DNA of 47,955 nt from Acidimicrobiaceae bacterium. Lineage in GTDB: Bacteria > Actinomycetota > Acidimicrobiia > Acidimicrobiales > RAAP-2. A program made the translations under genes and the position numbers. Below, piece by piece: positions 34,423-44,119 of the stretch. Position 1 is the first letter of the stretch, and each line of letters begins with the position of its first letter. The stretch is taken from NCBI GenBank assembly GCA_027315005.1, contig DAHUZT010000113.1, positions 1 through 47,955 of the forward strand, given 5' to 3'. Below the pieces are notes generated by a model. That model had not been told where the DNA came from, did not search any database, and saw nothing but the letters and a program-made list of their open reading frames with translations.

Positions 34423-35814
34423 GTGCGCGAGGCAACCCCCAAGGAACGCTCGATCTTCGGTCGCCAGGCCCGTTCACAGGTCCCACGCTCAGGTCACGGT
34501 GAATGGTCCCCGTCCGCTACGAGGACCGATCCCTTGGAGATCCTCCAGCTGCAGGCCACCACCCGCATTCCCGATCTGGTGCCGATCCGGTACGGCCGCA
34601 TGTCGGCCTCCCCGTTCGCCTTCTACCGGGGAGCGGCCGCGGTGATGGTGGCCGATCTGGCCGAGGTGGATCACACCGGGCTCACCGTGCAGCTCTGTGG
34701 AGATGCTCATCTCTCGAACTTCGGAACCTTCGAATCGCCGGAGCGTCGCCTCATCTTCGATGTGAACGACTTCGACGAAACCATCCCCGGTCCCTTCGAG
34801 TGGGATCTCAAGCGACTGGCGGCAAGTATCGAAGTCGCCGCCCGGGACCGTGACTTCGAGCGCTCCACGCGGCGGTCCATGGTGGCCCAGGCATCATGCT
34901 CGTACCGTGCCGCCATGCGGACCTTCGCCGTCATGCGCGATCTCGATATCTGGTACAGCGTGATGGACATGCCGGGCATCGTGGATCGTTGGGGCGCTGA
35001 CGTCTCCAAGAGGATGATCGACTCCACTACCAAGTTCATGGCCAGAGCACAGAACAAGGACCAGTTGGCCGCACTGGCCAAGCTCACCGTGTCGGTCGAT
35101 GGCGAGCTGCGCCTGGTCAACAATCCTCCACTGATGGTGCCGGCCGAGGACATCTTCACCGACACGTATTCCGGCCAGACGGTGACCAACCTCAAGGAGG
35201 CCCTGGTGGGATACCGGCACTCGCTCGCTGAGAGCCGACGTCGGCTGCTCGACCGGTACGAGTTCGTCGATCTGGCTCGCAAGGTGGTGGGTGTGGGCAG
35301 TGTCGGCACTCGGTGCTGGGTAGCCCTCTTCACCGGACGCGATGACGGAGATCCGCTCTTCCTCCAGGTCAAGGAAGCCGAAGCAGCAGTGGGCGAAGCC
35401 TTTCTCGGCAGGAGCGAATATCGCCAGCACGGCCAGCGGGTGGTCGAGGGGCAGATGTTGATGCAGGGCGCAAGTGACATCCTGCTCGGATGGGACGAGT
35501 TCGAAGGCGACGACGGGATCACCCGGCACTTCTACGTGCGCCAGCTCTGGGACGGAAAGGGTTCTGCCGATATCGCAACGATGACCCGCGAAGGACTCGG
35601 TGTCTACGGGCAGGTGTGCGGGTGGGTTCTGGCGAGCGCCCATGCCCGCTCGGGCGACGCCATCGCAATCTCGTCGTATCTCGGAAAGAGCGACCGCTTC
35701 GACCGGTCCCTGTGCGACTTCGCTGATGCCTACGCCGACCAGAACGAACGTGACTATCGTGCGTTCACAAAGGCCATTTCGGAGAAGCGCATACCCGCAG
35801 TGACCGATCTGTGA
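34423..35814 (+). CDS. DUF2252 family protein
   Basis: The 463-residue protein matches the DUF2252 family by the blocks FYRGAAAVMVADLA (about 67-80), QLCGDAHLSNFGTFESPERR and FDVNDFDETIPGPFEWDLKRLA (about 112-133), plus SDILLGWDEF and FYVRQLWDGKGS. These HxxNFG and DxNDFDE elements resemble the catalytic loops of kinase/aminoglycoside-phosphotransferase folds, so a small-molecule kinase has been proposed for the family on structural grounds; I know of no proven reaction. Start is GTG at 34423, 60 bases after the LapA-like gene. Codon use is like the neighbours. Confidence 0.8.
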   Translation: MREATPKERSIFGRQARSQVPRSGHGEWSPSATRTDPLEILQLQATTRIPDLVPIRYGRMSASPFAFYRGAAAVMVADLAEVDHTGLTVQLCGDAHLSNFGTFESPERRLIFDVNDFDETIPGPFEWDLKRLAASIEVAARDRDFERSTRRSMVAQASCSYRAAMRTFAVMRDLDIWYSVMDMPGIVDRWGADVSKRMIDSTTKFMARAQNKDQLAALAKLTVSVDGELRLVNNPPLMVPAEDIFTDTYSGQTVTNLKEALVGYRHSLAESRRRLLDRYEFVDLARKVVGVGSVGTRCWVALFTGRDDGDPLFLQVKEAEAAVGEAFLGRSEYRQHGQRVVEGQMLMQGASDILLGWDEFEGDDGITRHFYVRQLWDGKGSADIATMTREGLGVYGQVCGWVLASAHARSGDAIAISSYLGKSDRFDRSLCDFADAYADQNERDYRAFTKAISEKRIPAVTDL

Positions 35815-35911
35815 AACGGGCGCCCTCCGAGGTCGTATGGCCCAGAAGTCGGTGTACCAATCGGCGGTGCACCAGTTGATCGAACCATCCCCGAGCAAAG
35901 GCGAGTGACCG

Positions 35912-37312
35912 ATGCCCCTCCACAAACGTGAGACCGTCCGCAATCAGATCCTCGACTCGGTGTACGCCGGTGACGACCTGATGGCGGCGCTCCAATCGTC
36001 CCGCTTCCCGGCGCAGGGGATGCGCCCCGAGGATGCCTACCAGGCGATCTCCGACGAGCTCCTGCTCGACGGCAACGCCCGCCAGAACCTGGCGACCTTC
36101 TGCCAGACCGGGGAGGAGGACGAGGTCCACCAGCTCATGGATCTCTCGATCAACAAGAACCTCATCGACAAGGACGAGTACCCGCAGACCGCCGAGCTCG
36201 AACGGCGGTGCGTCCAGATGCTCTCCGATTTGTGGCACGCCCCACAGGACGGTGAGGCCGTCGGTTGCTCGGCGATCGGTTCGTCCGAGGCTTGCATGCT
36301 CGGTGGCATGGCCGCCAAGTGGCGGTGGCGGGCGAAGCGCCTGGCGGCGGGCAAGCCCACCGACCGGCCCAACATGGTGTGTGGACCCGTCCAGGTGGTA
36401 TGGCACAAGTTCGCCCGGTACTGGGACATCGAGATGCGGGAGATCCCCATGGCGCCCGGTCGCTACTGCATGGACGTCGAGCAGATGCTTTCCCAGGTGG
36501 ACGAGAACACCGTCATGGTGGTGCCCACATTCGGAGTGACCTATACGGGTGCCTACGAGAACGTCTTCGATCTGGCGTCGGCCCTCGACACCTTGGCCGA
36601 CGACACGGGCTTGGACGTCGACATCCACGTGGACGGAGCCAGTGGGGCTTTTCTTGCACCGTTCTGTGCGCCGGAGCTGACTTGGGATTTCCGTATTCCA
36701 CGGGTGAAGTCGATCAGCGCCTCCGGACACAAGTTCGGACTGGCGCCGCTCGGCGTGGGATGGCTGCTCTTCCGCGACAAGGAGGAGCTACCGGACGACC
36801 TGGTCTTCCACGTGACCTACCTGGGTGGCGACATGCCCGTGTTCCAGCTCAACTTCTCGCGTCCGGCCGGACAGATCGTGGCCCAGTACTACGAATTCGT
36901 CCGGCTCGGACACCATGGGTACCAGCGGATCCACGATCTGTGCTACCAGACTGGTCGCTTCTTGGCCGAGGAGATCGTGAAGCTCGGCCCCTTCGAACTG
37001 CTCTGCGAGTCGGACCCGGTCACCGGCATTCCGACAGTGACGTGGCGGATCGAAGACGGTTCGGACCCCGGCTACTCGTTGTACGACCTGGCCGACCGGC
37101 TTCGAGTGCGCGGGTGGCAGGTCCCCGCCTACCCGCTCACCGGATCGGTGTCCGACGTGTCGGTCCAGCGCATCCTGGTGCGCCAAGGCGTCACCAAGGA
37201 CCTCGCCGCCCTTCTGCTCGAAGACATCGGCAAGTCGATCGTCCACTTCGACAAGCACCCGGTGTCGGTGGTGATGGCACCTAAGGAGGCCGGCGGGTTC
37301 GGTCACCTCTGA
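35912..37312 (+). CDS. gadB: Glutamate decarboxylase (GadB-type)
   Basis: This PLP enzyme converts glutamate to GABA and CO2, consuming a proton. The PLP lysine K274 is in [15 protein letters not shown], and the cofactor Asp241 is in [13 protein letters not shown]. The 466-residue length, the N-terminal block around [22 protein letters not shown], and [14 protein letters not shown] are characteristic of bacterial GAD alpha. No glutamate/GABA antiporter gene (gadC) is nearby, so an acid-resistance system is not shown; a GABA-shunt or osmotic role is equally possible. It starts 98 bases after the DUF2252 gene with AAAGGCGAG before it. Confidence 0.92.
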   Translation: MPLHKRETVRNQILDSVYAGDDLMAALQSSRFPAQGMRPEDAYQAISDELLLDGNARQNLATFCQTGEEDEVHQLMDLSINKNLIDKDEYPQTAELERRCVQMLSDLWHAPQDGEAVGCSAIGSSEACMLGGMAAKWRWRAKRLAAGKPTDRPNMVCGPVQVVWHKFARYWDIEMREIPMAPGRYCMDVEQMLSQVDENTVMVVPTFGVTYTGAYENVFDLASALDTLADDTGLDVDIHVDGASGAFLAPFCAPELTWDFRIPRVKSISASGHKFGLAPLGVGWLLFRDKEELPDDLVFHVTYLGGDMPVFQLNFSRPAGQIVAQYYEFVRLGHHGYQRIHDLCYQTGRFLAEEIVKLGPFELLCESDPVTGIPTVTWRIEDGSDPGYSLYDLADRLRVRGWQVPAYPLTGSVSDVSVQRILVRQGVTKDLAALLLEDIGKSIVHFDKHPVSVVMAPKEAGGFGHL

Positions 37313-37334
37313 GATCGGTCGGTCCGAAGCCCTC

Positions 37335-38510
37335 TCATCGGCCCCGATCGACCGGTCCGGTCCGGACGGGTCCGGGCGTCCATTCGACGAGGATCGGTCG
37401 GGAGGTGAGGGCCCGTGGACGGCCGACGGCGGCGGGCCGGTCGGTCGACCAGGGTGCAGAGGTGGCCGAAGTGAGCCCGGCCAACGCGCACAGGGGGCGG
37501 TCGTAGCTCGACCGGATCCAGGCGTAGCGCTGCCAGCATCTCGGGCGGTCGGCAGCCGGTACCAGGAGCACCGGATCGAGTCGCTCCACGGCGTCGAAGT
37601 ACTCCTCGGAAGAGATCGACACATCTGGAGGCGGCTCGGAGAAGCGTGAGATGAGATCGGCGAAGCTCGGTGTTGCCTCGAGCGGGAGCCCGGCCGAACG
37701 TCCGATTCGCCCGACGCACGGAACTCCGTAGGCCAGTACCAACATCGGCCCTCTGATCTCCTCCGGTGGGCGTTCCTCGGTGGTGACGTCCGAGGTGGAG
37801 ACGAGGATCGCCGCCGCGTCGAGGATGCACCCCGCTGATGCCACCCACGACCGTTCCTTGGACGATTCGGGAAAGAAGCTGAGTGCCGGAAAATCCGCAT
37901 GGGACTGGTCCACTTCGAGAAGCCAGTTCGAAGCCGCCCTCCAGAGCGAGGAGTCGTCGACGATGCCGGTGCGGTGAACGCGCTTCAGGAATTCGAACGG
38001 CGAAGGCGGGGTTCCCGCGAAGGGGCGGAGCACGGTCACGCCCTTCTCGCGCTCGCGGTAAGCGGCGTAGACCGTCGGCAGGTAGCCGATCATCAGGGCG
38101 ACCAGCCCGAGGCCGATGGTTGCCTCCACGAAGGTGAGCCAGATGCGGGTTCCGCCGGTGGGCTCGGCAAAGCCGAGGGTGAACAGCGATGACCCGCTCA
38201 CCTCGAAGGAGCGCTGTGCCGACCCGGTGTCGATCCCCCAGAAGATGAACGAGAACCCCATCGTGACCACCATCATCCAGATCAGCGGCAGGGTCACCAG
38301 TGCCAGGGGTGCGTACAGGCTCCTCAGGTTGTCGGCGGCCGCACTGTTCCGCTCGGGGTGGACGAGGACGCGATTCGATATTGCGAACAGGGCACGGGCG
38401 ATGCGGGTGAAGCGCTGGCGCGGGAGTACCACCGTCTGCAGGGCCGAGATCAATACGGCTGCGGTCAGGCCTGAGCCCACGGCGACCGCGACTGCCCGCG
38501 GCACGATCAT
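37335..38510 (-). CDS. Two/three-span membrane protein with potassium-channel-like pore region
   Basis: The 391-residue protein has membrane helices at about 5-27 and 68-92, a re-entrant-like segment SGSSLFTLGFAEPTGG (about 107-122), and a further helix at about 126-150 (FVEATIGLGLVALMIGYLPTVY). This helix-pore-helix order is that of two-pore-type ion channels, but the usual TVGYGD filter is replaced by TLGFAEP. The roughly 240-residue C-terminus is soluble and has no motif I recognise. I chose the ATG at 38510; an ATG at 38609 is possible. It is convergent with gadB, 22 bases apart. Channel identity is inference. Confidence 0.55.
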   Translation of the reverse strand: MIVPRAVAVAVGSGLTAAVLISALQTVVLPRQRFTRIARALFAISNRVLVHPERNSAAADNLRSLYAPLALVTLPLIWMMVVTMGFSFIFWGIDTGSAQRSFEVSGSSLFTLGFAEPTGGTRIWLTFVEATIGLGLVALMIGYLPTVYAAYREREKGVTVLRPFAGTPPSPFEFLKRVHRTGIVDDSSLWRAASNWLLEVDQSHADFPALSFFPESSKERSWVASAGCILDAAAILVSTSDVTTEERPPEEIRGPMLVLAYGVPCVGRIGRSAGLPLEATPSFADLISRFSEPPPDVSISSEEYFDAVERLDPVLLVPAADRPRCWQRYAWIRSSYDRPLCALAGLTSATSAPWSTDRPAAVGRPRALTSRPILVEWTPGPVRTGPVDRGR

Positions 38511-38816
38511 CGTCCACCCGCTTCCGGTGGGAGGGCATCGTGGGCACCGGTCGTGGGTACATCGATTGGCATGGGTCCCTCTCTCGTCACCCGCTTGTCT
38601 GTCGTCCATCGGTCGGTTCTCACACCACAGGTGCGACGAGCGTCCGGCGGTTGGCCGAACAGAGGGTAGGTGCTCGGAATCGGGGCGGCGTGGATGCACG
38701 GTGCCGGGCCGATGGCTCGGGGCCGGCCCGTGTCTCCGGTCCGGTCCCACCTTCAGCGGAAAAGAGTCGGTATGCTTCTGCCCAGCTTCGGACGAGACCA
38801 AGGAGCACTACGAGCC
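38511..38816. other. 306-base divergent intergenic region
   Basis: This gap separates the channel-like gene (minus) from the SHOCT gene (plus) and must hold both promoters. TATGCT at 38772-38777 could be a -10 box for the plus-strand gene, and AAGGAG at 38801-38806 is its likely ribosome binding site. I see no clear -35, no RNA gene, and no convincing small ORF. Confidence 0.4.
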
Positions 38817-39212
38817 ATGTTCGCCACGTACAACTACCCACTTCTCGACATCCTCTGGACGATGCTCGAGTTCTTTCTCTTCTTCCTGTGGATCTGGCTG
38901 CTGATCGTCGTCTTCAGCGACATCTTCCGCAGCCATGACATGGGCGGTGTCGCCAAGGCCCTCTGGGTGCTCTTCGTGATCATCCTTCCCTACATCGGCG
39001 TGCTCATCTATCTCATCGCACGAGGTGGGAGCATGCACGAGCGGGCGGAACGGCAGGCCCAGTCGCAACAGAAGGCGTTCGACGATTACGTCCGTAAAGC
39101 AGCCGGCTCCGATTCCACTGCGGATCAGCTGGCCAAGCTGGCCGACCTGAAGTCGCAAGGTGTCATCAACGATGCGGAATTCGAGGCACAGAAGGCAAAG
39201 ATCCTGGCCTGA
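38817..39212 (+). CDS. PLDc_N / SHOCT domain membrane protein
   Basis: The 131-residue protein has a PLDc_N-type pair of helices: LLDILWTMLEFFLFFLWIWLL (about 9-29) and ALWVLFVIILPYIGVLIYLIA (about 48-68). A polar, Gln-rich linker follows, then a C-terminal SHOCT domain (about 105-131), seen as LAKLADLKSQGVINDAEFEAQKAKIL. SHOCT domains mediate oligomerisation in many unrelated proteins; the function of this combination, common in actinobacteria, is not known. The ATG at 38817 has a good AAGGAG site 11 bases upstream. Confidence 0.75.
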   Translation: MFATYNYPLLDILWTMLEFFLFFLWIWLLIVVFSDIFRSHDMGGVAKALWVLFVIILPYIGVLIYLIARGGSMHERAERQAQSQQKAFDDYVRKAAGSDSTADQLAKLADLKSQGVINDAEFEAQKAKILA

Positions 39213-39300
39213 CTCGACTTGACCTGAACTGACCTGACCGGTTCGTCGGATGGCCGATCGGGTCCGTCATTCGGGTCCGGGGGCATCCTAGGGTTCCACC

Positions 39301-40602
39301 ATGGACGCCGACGCCAGCACCGACCCACAAGTCGCCGAGGAGTCCGTCTCGGAGCTCCGTCGGACGATCGCCGTCCTTCGACAGGAGAATGGCGTCCTCC
39401 GGGAGGCGTCTCCGTCGGCGAAGCGGGTCGAATCCCACCGAATGCGTCGATGGTCGTCGTGGGTACTCGTCGTCCTGGCCAGCCTTCTGGCCGCACTCTC
39501 GGTCCTCGGAGTGTTCGTTCGGAACCAGCTCCTCGACACCGACGTCTACGTGTCCACCGTCACCCCATTGGCCGCAAATCCGGCCATCCAGTCGGAGGTG
39601 GCGTCCAAGGTCACCTCGGCGCTGATCGCGAAAGTTGATATACAACGCCAGGTCAAAGAGGTGCTCCCACCGAAGGCATCGATCCTGGTTGCGCCGATCA
39701 CCTCGGCAATCACCACACTCACCGATCGCATCGCTCTCGACGTCGTGCGCTCCGATGCCTTCCGCTCGACGTGGGTGTCGATCAACCGGACAGCTCATCA
39801 GCAGGTGGTAGCCGTCCTGACCGGTTCGCAACAGGGGGCCGTCACCTCGAGTGGAGGGGCGGTCGTGCTCAATCTTGCCGAGGTGCAAACCCAGGTGGTC
39901 CATGCCCTCGATGCCCATGGGATCACCGTCTTCAACAAGGTCCCGACGATCAAGGACGACTCGATCGTGCTGTTCCACTCCACCGCGCTGGTTCGGGCGC
40001 AGCGCCTCACCCGCCTGCTCAATGCCCTGGTCTACGCGCTGCCCGTGCTAGCAGTTCTCTGCTACGCCGGGGCCGTCCTCGCTGCGATCGACCGGCGCCG
40101 CGGCCTCGTCCGTGCGGCCGCCGGCCTGGCCCTCACCATGGGATCGATCCTCGTCCTCTTGGCCTTCGGCGAGAACCACTACCTCTCCACGCTCGGGCCG
40201 TCCCGGTCCCGAGCGGCCAATCAGGCGCTGATCGACATCGTGACCGGGGGGCTCCGAGGGACCCTTCGGTCCGTCTTCTTCGCTGCCGCGCTGGTGGCGG
40301 CGATCGCCCTGCTGGCCGGGAACCAGTGGCTGCGATCCTTCGCACATGATCGCAACTGGCCGGCTTGGACCGCTCTCGTTGCCGTGCGCAGATTCGTCTC
40401 GGACCACCGGCGGGTGGCGCGGTGGGTCGTATCTGGCCTGGGACTGGTCCTGGTCGTCCTGTGGCCGGGACCGACCCCACTGGTCGTGGTCATCATCGTG
40501 GTGGTGGTGGCGATGGTCCTCGCTCTCGTGGCGCTCCTGTCCGCGCCCGTGCGTCCGGTCAGGCCAGCCCCACCGACCGGCGACGCTGGGCCTGAGAACT
40601 GA
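39301..40602 (+). CDS. Multi-span membrane protein, unknown function
   Basis: The 433-residue protein begins with a short coiled coil (SVSELRRTIAVLRQENGVLRE, about 16-36), then a helix at about 53-73. Next is an external-looking domain of about 160 residues (74-235), with TPLAANPAIQSEVASKVTSALI at its start. Four or five more helices follow (about 238-262, 268-288, 325-341, 372-392, 393-415) and a short Pro-rich end. The layout is seen in uncharacterised actinobacterial membrane proteins; I cannot assign a reaction. It follows the SHOCT gene by 88 bases, a stretch with imperfect CTGAC(T/C) repeats (39209-39240). Confidence 0.6.
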   Translation: MDADASTDPQVAEESVSELRRTIAVLRQENGVLREASPSAKRVESHRMRRWSSWVLVVLASLLAALSVLGVFVRNQLLDTDVYVSTVTPLAANPAIQSEVASKVTSALIAKVDIQRQVKEVLPPKASILVAPITSAITTLTDRIALDVVRSDAFRSTWVSINRTAHQQVVAVLTGSQQGAVTSSGGAVVLNLAEVQTQVVHALDAHGITVFNKVPTIKDDSIVLFHSTALVRAQRLTRLLNALVYALPVLAVLCYAGAVLAAIDRRRGLVRAAAGLALTMGSILVLLAFGENHYLSTLGPSRSRAANQALIDIVTGGLRGTLRSVFFAAALVAAIALLAGNQWLRSFAHDRNWPAWTALVAVRRFVSDHRRVARWVVSGLGLVLVVLWPGPTPLVVVIIVVVVAMVLALVALLSAPVRPVRPAPPTGDAGPEN

Positions 40603-40627
40603 CGGAACGACGAACTGACGGAACGAC
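40596..40627 (+). repeat. 16-bp tandem duplication over a stop codon
   Basis: GAACTGACGGAACGAC is present at 40596-40611 and again at 40612-40627. The stop TGA (40600-40602) of the preceding gene lies in the first copy, so the second copy repeats the end of the gene as untranslated sequence. This is the convergent gap before the MprF-like gene. Confidence 0.9.
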
Positions 40628-40651
40628 CAGGTGGTCCCGTGGACTGACGGA

Positions 40652-43600
40652 TCAGGGTCCGGGCGTCAGGCCGCTCGAATCGGCTTCGGTCCTGACCGAA
40701 GCGATCGGGGTCCGTGCCGGCGTCTCCTCATCGAGGGTCTCGATCGCCCGTTCAAGGTCACCGGCCACCGGGCTGTCGCCCTCTCGGTCGTCAATGCCAG
40801 GGCGGGTTTCCGACTTGGCCACCACCGAGCCGACGAACGCCTCTGTCTCCTGCTGGGCGGCGAGCACCCGCTTCTCGGCGCCCGAGGCCAGTAGACGACC
40901 CAGCACCGGAAGCTCCCACATCGACTCGGCCCGGAGGATGGCCATGATCACCGGGACCAGGTGCTCGGCCGTGTCGAAGACGACATAGCGCGGGAGCCAC
41001 TCGGGATCGTACTTGGCGTTGAACCGCCACAATGATTCCATCTGGACAAAATTCGAGAGGCGCTTGAGCGCCCAGCGCTCCGCCCGACCGAGGGTTCCGT
41101 CACCCTTCTCGCCCGAAAGGATCGACCGCATTGCGGCGAAGTTGAGGCTGAGACCGCTGAAGCCCTCTTGTTGGAGGTGTTCGAGGGTCGAGCAGAGGGC
41201 GAAATCGAGCAGGCCGTTCGGATGGTCTCCCGTGTCGCGTCTCATGAGATCCAGCGAATAGCCGTCGATTCCCTTGGCGGGCACGAACTGGCACATCGCC
41301 GCCACGGCACCACTTCTGTCTCTCACCACCGTCAGCAGAAGGCCGGTGTCTCTCGGATCGAAGATGCGACCGAGCATCATCGAGAACCCTCGTTCGTGCT
41401 CACCTCGCCGGCTCAGGCTCATCAGGTTGGTGAGCTCCTCGACCATCGCCGGATCGAGGTGGGCCGGATCGTGGAAGGTGGCGGTGTAGCCGTTCTTGTC
41501 TATCCGATTGTTTGCCTGACGGAGACCCTTCATTGATTTGCCGGCGAGAGAGAACACCTGGGCGTTGACCACTGCCTCGTCGCCCAGGTACATGTTGTGC
41601 ATGCCCGACTCGCGATAGATGGGGAGCCACTCCTCACCGGCACCCATGATGGCCGTGACCCAACCGTGATCGTCGGCGAACTTCCGGAAGGCGGCCCACG
41701 CCTGACCCCGCTCGTTCTCCGGTCCGATCGGATCGGGGGAGACCAGGCAGATCCCTCCATAGATGGCGTAGGCCACCAGACTGTCGCGATGGAAGAACCA
41801 GTGTTTGTCGGTCCGGAGGGAGAAGTAGTCGAGGGTCGAGCTGCCGTGTCTACGAACGATGTCCCGGGCTCGGAACTCGGCGGCACGGCCCGAGCTGAGG
41901 CGTCGATCGACTACCGGCCGGGTGAGTAGGAATAGCACCAGGCCGGCGATGGACAGGCCGAGGGCGAGCAGTGCGGGGGAGAGGAAGTCGTTGAGCCGTT
42001 TGGGTAGCGGCAGGGTGGTCACCCCCGCCAACCGTTCGGTGATGGCCCACAGTGTGGTCCACCAGGCGAGGTGTGGATGCCGGTGGGGGCCGACGTGGGT
42101 GAACAGCTCGACGAGGCTGGTCGTCGCCAGCACCAGACCGATGACGCCGGCGACCAGGGCGATCAGCGCGGAGCGGAGAGACGACCAGTCCGATGCCGCC
42201 TGGAAGTCCCTGCGATTGGCCAACAGGAGTGCCAAGACGGCAACCGTGAGCACCGACTCCTCCACGTCGGCCCCGGCCACCAGATGGAGGATGATCGAAG
42301 TGGCGAGGAGGAACACCGCCACCCTCCAGGCCCGTCGCTGTCCGCGAAGGATGCCCCGTCCCAGTGCGACCAGAGCCAGACCCGACATGGCGATCAAGGC
42401 CCCCGCCGCCTCGGTGGCTCGCAGTGGGAGGAACTCGAGCAGGAGGTGGAGGCGCGCCCGCAACGGAGGGGTGACTGCATCGAGCAGGTCGATGATCCCC
42501 GCTGCCAGGATGGCCAGCGCGGCCCACCGGCGCACCCGCCTCGTGCGTCGGTGGGCCAATCGGAGGTCGGGGGCGGGGGGCCACGAGCCCCCCACCGGGT
42601 ACGAGGCCACCAGCTCGGGCCGGGAGGATCGGCTGTTGACGCCGTCCCTTCGATCGAACAGTCGTTCGAGCAGGCTGGGGGAGTCGAGCGCCTGGTTGGC
42701 GAGTAGTAACCGCACGTGGAGGTCGGCGCCGGTCTCGAGCTCGACCCAGCTGACCCGTCGGCTGTGGACGAACACCGGTGGGAGACCCAGACGCCCGGAG
42801 TGTTCCTCGACCACCTCGGCGGTGGCCCCGACGTTGGCGTAGAAGCCGATGCCCAGGTTGGTCAACTCCGATTGGAAGGTTGCCGCCGTGATCAGCCCGG
42901 AATGGCCGCGCCCGACCAGTCGCCGGGCCGCGTCGCGCGCCCGGTCGTTGGCGCCGGATTCGAGCCGCACCCTATCAAGGGACCCACCGCCGAGTATCGA
43001 CCAAAGCCTCCGGCTGAGGATCCCGAGCACGATGGCCAGGACGCCGAGGACGACCAGGGCCACGAGGGCGGCCACCGCCAGCTGGTCACCGGCGTCTGCG
43101 GCTCGGGCGTGGCGGATCGCCCTGGCCGGAAGGCCTGAGCCCAGATGGACGAGCACCCAGGGGGTGACCGCGACCCGCAGCAGACCGGCTACGAGGAAGG
43201 GCACGAGGAGCCACCAGGCGTAGCGGCCGAGTCGCCGGTACAGCGTGCGCGAAACGACGAACCGCGACAACGAGGACGGATCGCTCAGCCTGGTCAGCCC
43301 CTCCAGCCACGGAGCGCCGGTGGTCGACTGGCGGGCGAACGAGCTCCACCTGTTGCCAGCCACAGAGGGCCCGATGGCCCCGGGCTTGGCATCGGCTTCG
43401 GGGTCGGGGCCGGACCCGGATGGCTCACACCCGGCGGCGTAGGCGTGCTCTCCGGGCTCGACACGCACCACCCGATCACCGTTTGTCGTGTGAAGGTGCA
43501 GATCGATCGGACCTCGATGCTCGAAACCATCTCTGGCCATCGAGGCGAGCGCGCCGTTGTCTGAGTCGATCCCCGGCTCGTGCGTACCTGTCTGACGGAT

Positions 43601-43891
43601 CACCCGGCGATCGCGCCCCGATGCGAAGCGGGCGAAGGCCTCCCCGAGGGTCCGGTGAGCTTCCATCGATCGCGAGCATCCGTCACCTGGCGGGCCCTTC
43701 GCCGGGTGACTTTCGGACGTGAGGTCGAAGAGGTTCCCGGCGATGACCAGAATCCCCGGACCGTCCCAGGTGTCGAGGGTCCGGGCCAGTTCGGTGCTGA
43801 CGGCGATGGACGACGGCGAGGCGTCCGGAGTGAGCAAGAGGTCGCTCACCACCATGACCCGCCGGCCGATCGGTACGTCGACGGTGGTCAC
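40652..43891 (-). CDS. Fusion of a degenerate calcineurin-like phosphoesterase domain with an MprF/LysX-like aminoacyl-phosphatidylglycerol synthase (DUF2156)
   Basis: The 1079-residue membrane protein has three parts. Residues about 10-200 align with calcineurin-like phosphoesterases, but each metal motif is altered: D-x-H is DLL (D17-L19), GDxxD is GNLFD (about 52-56), GNHD is GTHE, and the later GH is GE. The middle (about 215-670) contains about eight membrane helices and a soluble segment (HSGRLGLPPVFVHSRRVSWVE region). Residues about 690-1000 are DUF2156, with YFSLRTDKHWFFHRDSLVAY, VSPDPIGP and GYSLDLMRRDTGDHPNGLLDFAL, the domain that transfers lysine or alanine from tRNA to phosphatidylglycerol. 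The GTG at 43891 starts just before the phosphoesterase domain; GTG 44020 is possible. The frame is open to 45145 but overlaps acs. Confidence 0.8.
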   Translation of the reverse strand: MTTVDVPIGRRVMVVSDLLLTPDASPSSIAVSTELARTLDTWDGPGILVIAGNLFDLTSESHPAKGPPGDGCSRSMEAHRTLGEAFARFASGRDRRVIRQTGTHEPGIDSDNGALASMARDGFEHRGPIDLHLHTTNGDRVVRVEPGEHAYAAGCEPSGSGPDPEADAKPGAIGPSVAGNRWSSFARQSTTGAPWLEGLTRLSDPSSLSRFVVSRTLYRRLGRYAWWLLVPFLVAGLLRVAVTPWVLVHLGSGLPARAIRHARAADAGDQLAVAALVALVVLGVLAIVLGILSRRLWSILGGGSLDRVRLESGANDRARDAARRLVGRGHSGLITAATFQSELTNLGIGFYANVGATAEVVEEHSGRLGLPPVFVHSRRVSWVELETGADLHVRLLLANQALDSPSLLERLFDRRDGVNSRSSRPELVASYPVGGSWPPAPDLRLAHRRTRRVRRWAALAILAAGIIDLLDAVTPPLRARLHLLLEFLPLRATEAAGALIAMSGLALVALGRGILRGQRRAWRVAVFLLATSIILHLVAGADVEESVLTVAVLALLLANRRDFQAASDWSSLRSALIALVAGVIGLVLATTSLVELFTHVGPHRHPHLAWWTTLWAITERLAGVTTLPLPKRLNDFLSPALLALGLSIAGLVLFLLTRPVVDRRLSSGRAAEFRARDIVRRHGSSTLDYFSLRTDKHWFFHRDSLVAYAIYGGICLVSPDPIGPENERGQAWAAFRKFADDHGWVTAIMGAGEEWLPIYRESGMHNMYLGDEAVVNAQVFSLAGKSMKGLRQANNRIDKNGYTATFHDPAHLDPAMVEELTNLMSLSRRGEHERGFSMMLGRIFDPRDTGLLLTVVRDRSGAVAAMCQFVPAKGIDGYSLDLMRRDTGDHPNGLLDFALCSTLEHLQQEGFSGLSLNFAAMRSILSGEKGDGTLGRAERWALKRLSNFVQMESLWRFNAKYDPEWLPRYVVFDTAEHLVPVIMAILRAESMWELPVLGRLLASGAEKRVLAAQQETEAFVGSVVAKSETRPGIDDREGDSPVAGDLERAIETLDEETPARTPIASVRTEADSSGLTPGP

Positions 43892-44119
43892 ACCCGGCTC
43901 GCACTGTGGCGGGTCCCCGGGCGGAGGGGACGTCGGGTGCGGTCCCGACCAGCTCCTCGAGTGGTCGGCACCGCCTTCCTTGGGACCCGCCTCTTCTGGC
44001 GGCGACGAAGTCGCGCTCACGAACAGCCCATGGTACGGCCTCAACGTCGTACGGTGTCGCCAGTAGGCTGACCAGCCGGGTCGGTACCTCCGGAACCGGC
44101 AGGGAGCAAGGAGCGAGGA

